In this document: piece by piece, positions 59,144 to 64,000 of the stretch | How positions within the stretch are numbered: the stretch's first letter is position 1 | Layout of the letters: every line of letters begins with the position of its first letter | NCBI GenBank assembly: GCA_964445765.1 | Contig: CAYULD010000001.1 | Span: 620,001-684,000 of the forward strand | From: JANPLD01 sp964445765 | GTDB taxonomy: Bacteria; Pseudomonadota; Alphaproteobacteria; Rickettsiales; UBA8987 | Length of the DNA: 64,000 bases | Direction: 5' to 3' | Made by a program: the position numbers and the translations under genes | Notes under the pieces: model-generated | What the model saw: only the letters and a program-made list of their open reading frames with translations | What the model was told of the DNA's origin: nothing | The model's database searches: none

Positions 59144-59662
59144 ATGAATAATTTTTCTAAAGATTACACACTTGAAATTAAATCTCTAAACAAACTTGGT
59201 GCGTTTAGCGGTTATGCGAGTGTTTATAATATTATTGATAATCACGATGATGTAATTCTGCCTAATGCATTTTCAAATTCTTTGAGGGGTGAAACTTCCA
59301 TCAAACTTTTATGGCAACATAGAGCTGATGAGCCAATTGGCATAATCACCCATCTTGAAGAAGATGAAAGAGGTTTATTTGTTGAAGGCAATCTTCTGTT
59401 AGAAATTGCTAGAGCGAAAGAGGCCTATTCTCTGTTAAAATCTGGGGCATTAAGGGGGTTAAGTATTGGCTTTAGAGTTACTGATTCTGAGATTAATAAT
59501 CAAAATATTAGATTTATAAAATCTGCTGAATTGTTTGAAATTAGCCTTGTTACATTTCCAGCTAACGAATCTGCAAAAATAACTTCCATAAAATCTAATG
59601 ATATTGCGGAAGCAGAGCTTCTATCCTCGCTTAATAGGGCAATCAATATTTTGCAAGGCTAA
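59144..59662 (+). CDS. HK97-family prohead protease (GTA gene 4 homologue)
   Basis: A 172-residue serine peptidase of the U35/HK97 prohead family that trims the capsid scaffold. The opening FSGYASVYNIIDNHDDVILPNAF, the catalytic His59 in LLWQH, Ser107 in GLSIGF, and LFEISLVTFPANESA are all family landmarks. In alphaproteobacterial gene transfer agents this is gene 4, next to the capsid gene, as here. No portal or terminase gene lies upstream: recA is divergent. A hairpin (CCTCTCCC/GGGGAGG, 59667-59688) separates it from the capsid gene. Confidence 0.9.
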   Translation: MNNFSKDYTLEIKSLNKLGAFSGYASVYNIIDNHDDVILPNAFSNSLRGETSIKLLWQHRADEPIGIITHLEEDERGLFVEGNLLLEIARAKEAYSLLKSGALRGLSIGFRVTDSEINNQNIRFIKSAELFEISLVTFPANESAKITSIKSNDIAEAELLSSLNRAINILQG

Positions 59663-59726
59663 AAATCCTCTCCCGCTAGCAGGGGAGGAAATTAATAATT
59701 TAACCAACAACCAAAAATAAATTTTT

Positions 59727-60923
59727 ATGAATATAATAAATAGAAAAGTTGATGAACTAGGCAATGCTTGGGAAGAATTCAAAAAAGTAAATGATAGAAG
59801 GCTTAATGAAATTGAACGCAAAGGCAGTGCTGATGCTTTAACAAATGAGCATTTGTTCAAAATTAACAATGTTATTGATAATTTTAAGTCTCGCTTAGAT
59901 GGCTTTGAAACCGTTATGAACAGGCCGGCTTTAGGCGGTGAATATAAATCTGAGGCAAGTTCTCGTGATGCTTCAGAGCATAAATCTGCATTCATAAATT
60001 ATATCCGCAAAGGTGTAGAGGGGGAGCTTGCATATCTAGAAAAGAAAGCCCTCTCAGTTGGTTCTGATGCTGATGGCGGATATTTAGTTACACCACAAAT
60101 GAGTAGCGTTTTAGCTCGCACGATTTTTGAAACATCACCAATGAGAAAAATTGCTTCTGTAACGCAAATTTCTTCAGATACATTAGAAATTATTGAAGAT
60201 AACACTTCCGCAGGGGCAGATTGGGCAACCACTGAAAGTGCAGAAGTTGAGGATTCAACAACACCAGAAATTGGTAAAATATCCATTGAAGTTCACGAGC
60301 TTGTAGCACAACCAAAAGCCACGCAAAAATTAATTGATGATTCATCTATTGATATTGAACAATGGCTTACAGAAAAATTGGCTGATGTGTTTTCTCGTAA
60401 AGAAAATACTGCTTTTATTTCAGGTAATGGCACTGCAAAACCAACCGGAATTTTATCTTATCCAGCAGGCACTGGGGCTGGGCAAATTCAGCAAATTAAC
60501 TCTGGCACTTCTGCTGTGGTAACCGCAGATTCACTCATTAATTTATATTATGCCCTAAAAGATGAATATGCAATTAATGCAACTTTTTTAATGAATCGTG
60601 CAACTATTCAAGCGATGCGTTTACTTAAAGAGGCAACTACAAACCAATATTTATGGCAACCCGGTTTAAGTTTAGGCACGCCTGATACATTACTTGGCGT
60701 TCCAGTGATGCAGGCTTCAGATATGCCAGTTGCGGCCGCAAATTCACTTTCTGTTGCAGTGGGTGATTTCAAAAGGGCTTATCAAATAGTGGATAGATTT
60801 GGGGTTAGAATTCTTCGTGATCCATACACTGAAAAACCATTCGTGAAGTTTTATACAACTAAAAGAGTTGGTGGTGAGGTGGTGAATTTTGAAGCAATTA
60901 AACTTCTGAAATTAGCAGTTTAA
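59727..60923 (+). CDS. HK97-family major capsid protein (GTA gene 5 homologue)
   Basis: A 398-residue capsid protein. The N-terminal ~100 residues are a coiled-coil scaffold (VDELGNAWEEFKKVNDRRLNEIE), expected to be removed by the neighbouring protease. The HK97 core follows (GSDADGGYLVTPQMSSVLARTIFETSPMRKIA; HELVAQPKATQKLIDDSSIDIEQWLTEKL; FISGNGTAKPTGIL; GVPVMQASDMP), ending FYTTKRVGGEVVNFEAIKLLKLA. This matches both GTA gene 5 and phage capsids. With the rest of the cluster, a GTA origin is more likely than a recent prophage. Confidence 0.93.
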   Translation: MNIINRKVDELGNAWEEFKKVNDRRLNEIERKGSADALTNEHLFKINNVIDNFKSRLDGFETVMNRPALGGEYKSEASSRDASEHKSAFINYIRKGVEGELAYLEKKALSVGSDADGGYLVTPQMSSVLARTIFETSPMRKIASVTQISSDTLEIIEDNTSAGADWATTESAEVEDSTTPEIGKISIEVHELVAQPKATQKLIDDSSIDIEQWLTEKLADVFSRKENTAFISGNGTAKPTGILSYPAGTGAGQIQQINSGTSAVVTADSLINLYYALKDEYAINATFLMNRATIQAMRLLKEATTNQYLWQPGLSLGTPDTLLGVPVMQASDMPVAAANSLSVAVGDFKRAYQIVDRFGVRILRDPYTEKPFVKFYTTKRVGGEVVNFEAIKLLKLAV

Positions 60924-60939
60924 TAAAGGTTATTAAAAT

Positions 60940-61058
60940 TTCCCTCTCCCTTTGGGAGAGGGCTAGGTTGAGGGCATTAAAAACTTCTATAGCCCTCACC
61001 AGATTTTCTAAGCTCTATAATTCGCTTGAAAATCTTGCCTCTCCCGATGGGAGAGGAA
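60940..61058. repeat. Paired G+C-rich hairpins between capsid and gene 6
   Basis: A perfect 9-bp CCCTCTCCC/GGGAGAGGG hairpin (60942-60962) and an 8-bp CCTCTCCC/GGGAGAGG hairpin (61038-61056), with AGCCCTCA and TGAGGGC inverse segments between. They could end or attenuate transcription from the capsid gene. Related CCCTCTCCC-type fragments occur at 16582 and 44500. Confidence 0.75.
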
Positions 61059-61060
61059 AA

Positions 61061-61096
61061 ACCTAGCACCTAATCCCCAACCCCCAAACCCTAATT
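61061..61096. repeat. Telomere-like CCCTAA tract
   Basis: Imperfect ACCTAATCCCCAA and CCCAAACCCTAA units immediately before the next gene's ATG. Confidence 0.55.
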
Positions 61097-61098
61097 TT

Positions 61099-61656
61099 AT
61101 GTTTTCCTTTTTCAAAAGAAACAAAAATCCAGAGTTGGTAAAACTTGAAGAGCCAACCATAGAGCCAATTTCTATTGACGAGGTAAAAAAGTTTATTCGC
61201 ATCTCTGGTGATTATGAAAATAATACAATTCAAGATTTAATAAAATCAGCAAGGCAAGAGGCTGAAAAATTTATGAAATCTTCAATCTTAAAACAAAAAT
61301 GGCGTTTAACTTATAGAAATAATTTAGATGCTGAAATTGAATTGCCAATGGGGCCAGTTATCTCAATAGATGCGGTTAAAATTATTGCTAGAGATAATAG
61401 TGAAACCCTTTTTGATTCTTCAAATTATCAACTTTCACCTGCAAAATATTTTCTGTTTTTTGATAAAATTCCTAGCGGAAGATTTATCGCAATAGATTAT
61501 TTTTCTGGCTTTGATGAAACCGCAGAAAGCATACCGGCTCAGATAAAAACTGCATTGCTTAATCAAGTAGCTTATCTTTATGAAAACCGCAATAGAGTTG
61601 ATTTAACGCCTTCCGCAAGGGATGTTTTCAACCTCTATCGCAGAGTTTTAATTTAG
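61099..61656 (+). CDS. Head-tail connector (GTA gene 6 homologue)
   Basis: A 185-residue protein of the phage gp6-like / phiE125 gp8 connector family. ISIDEVKKFIRISGDYENNTIQDLIKSARQEAEKFMKSSI is the conserved helical opening, followed by beta strands (WRLTYRNN; IELPMGPVISIDAVKII) and the C-terminal helix IPAQIKTALLNQVAYLYENR. Such proteins form the ring under the portal. It sits directly before the distal-tail gene, where a GTA would normally have genes 7 to 11 first. Confidence 0.8.
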   Translation: MFSFFKRNKNPELVKLEEPTIEPISIDEVKKFIRISGDYENNTIQDLIKSARQEAEKFMKSSILKQKWRLTYRNNLDAEIELPMGPVISIDAVKIIARDNSETLFDSSNYQLSPAKYFLFFDKIPSGRFIAIDYFSGFDETAESIPAQIKTALLNQVAYLYENRNRVDLTPSARDVFNLYRRVLI

Positions 61657-61665
61657 TGGGGTTTT

Positions 61666-62271
61666 ATGAATTCATTTCACAATATTCGCTTCCCTGCTGA
61701 TATTTCTGCAAAAGCGGTTAGCAAAATAAATTTTCAAACCGAAATAATTTCATTTCTTGGTGGCAATGAAAAACGCAATTCTTTTCAAGCAACGCCCCTT
61801 AGAAAATTTGAAATTAATCTTAAAGAAATTTCTAACCTGCAAGCTGAAAGGGTGCGAGAATTTTTTATTGCAAGGCAAGGCTCTGCCTATAGTTTTCGCT
61901 TTAAGGATTGGCAAGATTTTGAAGCAATAAATCAAGAAATTGCAGTGGGTGATGGTATCACAAAAAATTTTCAACTTATAAAAAAATATGGCGATGATCA
62001 AAATTACATTTCTAGAAAAATTACAAAAATTTTTCAAAACTCTGAAAAAATTTTTTTGGACGGGGTTATCCAGTCAAGCGGATTTAATATATCAGCTAAT
62101 AATGGTGTGGTTAGTTTTACATCTGCTCCTGCAGTTGGTGTCGCGATAAATGCGAGCTTTGAGTTTGATTGCATTGTTCGCTTTGAGCAAGATTTTTTAG
62201 AATTTTCGCAAGAATCTTTTGCTAAAGGCTCACTACAAAAAATTGGTTTTATTGAAGTTTTAGAGGGGTGA
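61666..62271 (+). CDS. Distal tail protein, DUF2460 (GTA gene 12 homologue)
   Basis: A 201-residue protein of the DUF2460/TIGR02217 family. FHNIRFPADISAKAVSKINFQTEI, LRKFEINLKEIS, the FFIARQGSAYSFRFKDWQDF block and DCIVRFEQDF are characteristic. In the Rhodobacter GTA particle this is the distal tail protein connecting tube to baseplate. GGGG lies eight bases before the ATG. The next gene starts four bases after its stop. Confidence 0.9.
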   Translation: MNSFHNIRFPADISAKAVSKINFQTEIISFLGGNEKRNSFQATPLRKFEINLKEISNLQAERVREFFIARQGSAYSFRFKDWQDFEAINQEIAVGDGITKNFQLIKKYGDDQNYISRKITKIFQNSEKIFLDGVIQSSGFNISANNGVVSFTSAPAVGVAINASFEFDCIVRFEQDFLEFSQESFAKGSLQKIGFIEVLEG

Positions 62272-62274
62272 TTT

Positions 62275-63102
62275 ATGAAAAATATTTCTGAAAATATGTT
62301 AAATCACCTTGCTGATAATTTAACTTCGCTTGCAAAATTTATAAAAATTACCAAAGCGGATTTTGTGATTGGCTTTACCAATAATTCTCAAAAAATTTCT
62401 TATGAAAATATTGAGTATCTGCCAATAATTGATGCAGAAAATTTTTCTATTACATCAAATAATTCCATCAAGAATAAGGATAATTTTTTAGGCGCATTTG
62501 AAACTGATATAATCTCTGAAGCACTTATAAAATCTGGCTTTTTTGATAATGCAGAAATAGAAATTTTTTTGCTGAATTATAATAATTTTGATGATGGTAA
62601 AATAATTATTAAGAAGGGTTTTATTTCTAAAATTATCTTTGATAACAATAAATTTATTTTTGAAATTTCATCTTTTGCAAAGAATTTAGAAAATCTTATT
62701 ACGCAAAATTATTCACCTAATTGCAGAGCAAAATTTGGCGATGCTAAATGTAAAATTGATAAAAATAATTTCTCATTTACTGGCGAAGTTACTGAAGTAA
62801 TCTCAAATATCAGTTTTAGAGATGAAGGCAGAAATGAAGAAAAATTTTATTTTAATTATGGCTTGCTAGAGTTTTTATCAGGGCAGAATATCGGCGTTAT
62901 TAAAGAAGTATCAGAGTTTTCAAATAAAACTATCAAGCTAAAAACCCCTCTACCATTTCAGCTTAATATTAATGATGAATATAAAATTTTTGCTGGTTGC
63001 GATAAAAAATTTTCAACCTGCGTTAGTAAATTTAATAATGCCCTCAATTTTAGAGGTGAGCCTCATCTGCCCGGTATTAACAAAATTTTTGCGAATATAT
63101 GA
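62275..63102 (+). CDS. Tail hub protein, DUF2163 (GTA gene 13 homologue)
   Basis: A 275-residue protein of the DUF2163/BR0599 family. The opening HLADNLTSLAKFIKITKADFVIGFTNNSQKI, the NCRAKFGDAKCKID pair of cysteines, and the C-terminal CDKKFSTCVSKFNNALNFRGEPHLPG are conserved family features. In GTAs it forms the hub of the baseplate. It overlaps the peptidase gene by four bases (ATGA), so the pair is translated together. Confidence 0.92.
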   Translation: MKNISENMLNHLADNLTSLAKFIKITKADFVIGFTNNSQKISYENIEYLPIIDAENFSITSNNSIKNKDNFLGAFETDIISEALIKSGFFDNAEIEIFLLNYNNFDDGKIIIKKGFISKIIFDNNKFIFEISSFAKNLENLITQNYSPNCRAKFGDAKCKIDKNNFSFTGEVTEVISNISFRDEGRNEEKFYFNYGLLEFLSGQNIGVIKEVSEFSNKTIKLKTPLPFQLNINDEYKIFAGCDKKFSTCVSKFNNALNFRGEPHLPGINKIFANI

Positions 63103-63518
63103 ACTCAAAAAATGAAATATTATCAAAAGCAAGGCAATATCTTGGCACAAAATTTTTGCATCAAGGCAGAAGTAAAAAATTTGGTGTTGATTGTATAGGG
63201 CTTATTTTCTGCGTTTTGCAAGAGCTTAACATCAAAATTAATGGCAGAAATTTATCTGAGCTTGATGAGAAAAATTACGCAAGAATTCCCAATGGTAATT
63301 ATCTTAAGCAGAAATTAGATGAAAATTTAATTGCAGATGAAAGGGGTTTCATATTCTTAATGCGTTTTGGTAAAAACCCGCAACATCTGGGTTTTATTGA
63401 TTTTCAAGAGAATGGAAACACCAAGCTAATCCATTGTTATCAGCAAGTTGGAAAAGTTATTGAGCATCAAATTGATAAAACTTGGGCGGAGCGAATTATC
63501 AATATTTATAGATTATAA
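63099..63518 (+). CDS. NlpC/P60 peptidase (GTA gene 14 homologue)
   Basis: A 139-residue cell-wall peptidase. The catalytic Cys32 is in FGVDCIGLI and the His in NPQHLGFID, the standard NlpC/P60 pair. In GTAs this baseplate-associated enzyme is thought to open the recipient's peptidoglycan. It is the expected size and sits in the expected place between genes 13 and 15, coupled to both neighbours. Confidence 0.9.
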   Translation: MNSKNEILSKARQYLGTKFLHQGRSKKFGVDCIGLIFCVLQELNIKINGRNLSELDEKNYARIPNGNYLKQKLDENLIADERGFIFLMRFGKNPQHLGFIDFQENGNTKLIHCYQQVGKVIEHQIDKTWAERIINIYRL

Positions 63519-63528
63519 AATTTTTTTT

Positions 63529-64000
63529 ATGACAAGTATTACCTTAAAAAATGCTAGTTCTAGTTTTGTAGATTCCTTCGGATTCTCAGAAATTCCAGTG
63601 GTTGGCAGTTATGTAAACCGCAATGTAAAAGCGGGCTTGGGTGAAATTTCAACTTCTCTTGGGCAAGAAATTGATGGCCAAATTTTCGGCTATGATGAGA
63701 GAAATTTAATCAGAGGTAGAAAATTATCAGAATTTTCAATTCAAACCTCATCATATGGTGAAGTTATAAATAAAATTTATGGTAGAGTTAGAATTTCAGG
63801 CAATATAATTTGGGCTGATAAAATTAAAATCATAGAAGAAAAGCAAGCGGTAAATCAAGGCGGAAAGGGCAGTGGTGCAAAGGTTGAAAGAAAAACTGAA
63901 ACTAGATTTAGATATTTTGTTAATCTTGCAATCGCACTTTGCGAAGGCGAAATTGATAATATTGAACGCATTTGGGCAGATGCAAATCTTATAAATTTAG
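63529..64000 (+). CDS. Host-interaction tail fibre protein, start (GTA gene 15 homologue, partial)
   Basis: The first 157 codons of a longer gene, ten bases after the peptidase gene, cut by the window end. It begins MTSITLKNASSSFVDSFGF. The segments AGLGEISTSLGQEIDGQIFG, SIQTSSYGEVINKIYGRVRISGNIIWAD and FRYFVNLAIALCEGEIDNIERIWAD are the conserved N-terminus of GTA gene 15, the large baseplate protein with a TIM-barrel domain. Whether the rest is intact cannot be seen. Confidence 0.88.
   Translation, partial: MTSITLKNASSSFVDSFGFSEIPVVGSYVNRNVKAGLGEISTSLGQEIDGQIFGYDERNLIRGRKLSEFSIQTSSYGEVINKIYGRVRISGNIIWADKIKIIEEKQAVNQGGKGSGAKVERKTETRFRYFVNLAIALCEGEIDNIERIWADANLINL

Noticed and set aside
59144..64000. 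Recent prophage
   Set aside because: No integrase, repressor, lysis or replication genes and no attachment repeats; gene order fits a GTA and base composition equals that of the neighbours.

Overview
This is a strongly A+T-rich bacterial chromosome segment. Gene content points to an alphaproteobacterium, most likely a flagellated member or relative of the Rickettsiales: a compact locus resembling the alphaproteobacterial gene transfer agent (GTA) lies beside recA, many palindromic dispersed repeats sit between genes, and several unassigned proteins occur among housekeeping genes. The phylum-level call is an inference from gene families. No rRNA is present to test it.

Layout. 1-2429 (minus): type IV pilus inner-membrane genes, including a PilM-PilN fusion, PilO and the first codons of the next gene. 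2732-4733: tRNA-Arg, a caspase-like protein, tRNA-Lys and a small membrane protein. 4804-20061: metabolic and translation genes (asd, lepA, efp, metZ, ogt, lpd, maeB, a glycosyltransferase) broken up by unassigned proteins (a 778-residue orphan, a pentapeptide-repeat protein with a beta-rich tail, a HEPN-like protein, a 77-residue small protein). 20102-29809: a cysteine-rich secreted protein, cobA, a ceramidase-family membrane protein, a glycosyltransferase, rpsT, an alpha/beta hydrolase, recN, glmS, a ParDE toxin-antitoxin pair and a pabC-like gene. 29810-31623: gene-poor, repeat-dense DNA with tRNA-Tyr, tRNA-Pro, a 279-bp element with terminal inverted repeats, a duplicated tRNA-Tyr 3' end and one small gene with a strong promoter. 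31624-40766: bioF, htpX, nspC, prs, gpmI, rpoN, ruvX and an rsmB-type methyltransferase. 40768-47147: flagellar filament genes (fliS, fliD, a flaG-like gene, flagellin). 47323-55298: large or unassigned envelope-type proteins, a Fur-box-controlled small-gene pair, and degenerate GGDEF and EAL proteins. 55407-58969: rpmG, a receiver-PP2C regulator, prfA and recA. 59144-64000: the GTA-like cluster, running off the end of the window.

How the genes fit together. Motility is the main theme: rpoN, a good sigma54-type promoter in front of flaG-fliD-fliS, a possible sigma28-type promoter in front of flagellin, pilus genes, and c-di-GMP-type domains that have lost their catalytic motifs. The most unusual observation is that flagellin (835 residues) carries two tandem 264-residue copies of an inserted domain, and a related domain is also inserted in the filament cap protein FliD. 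Other points worth following are the Fur box in front of a two-gene unit whose second product is a paralogue of a small protein encoded 35 kb away, a secreted protein with four C-x6-C-x9/12-C-x4-C modules, and a GTA-like cluster holding homologues of genes 4, 5, 6, 12, 13, 14 and 15 but none of 7-11. Starts were chosen from ribosome binding sites, promoters and family N-termini where the longest reading frame began with a doubtful TTG or GTG.
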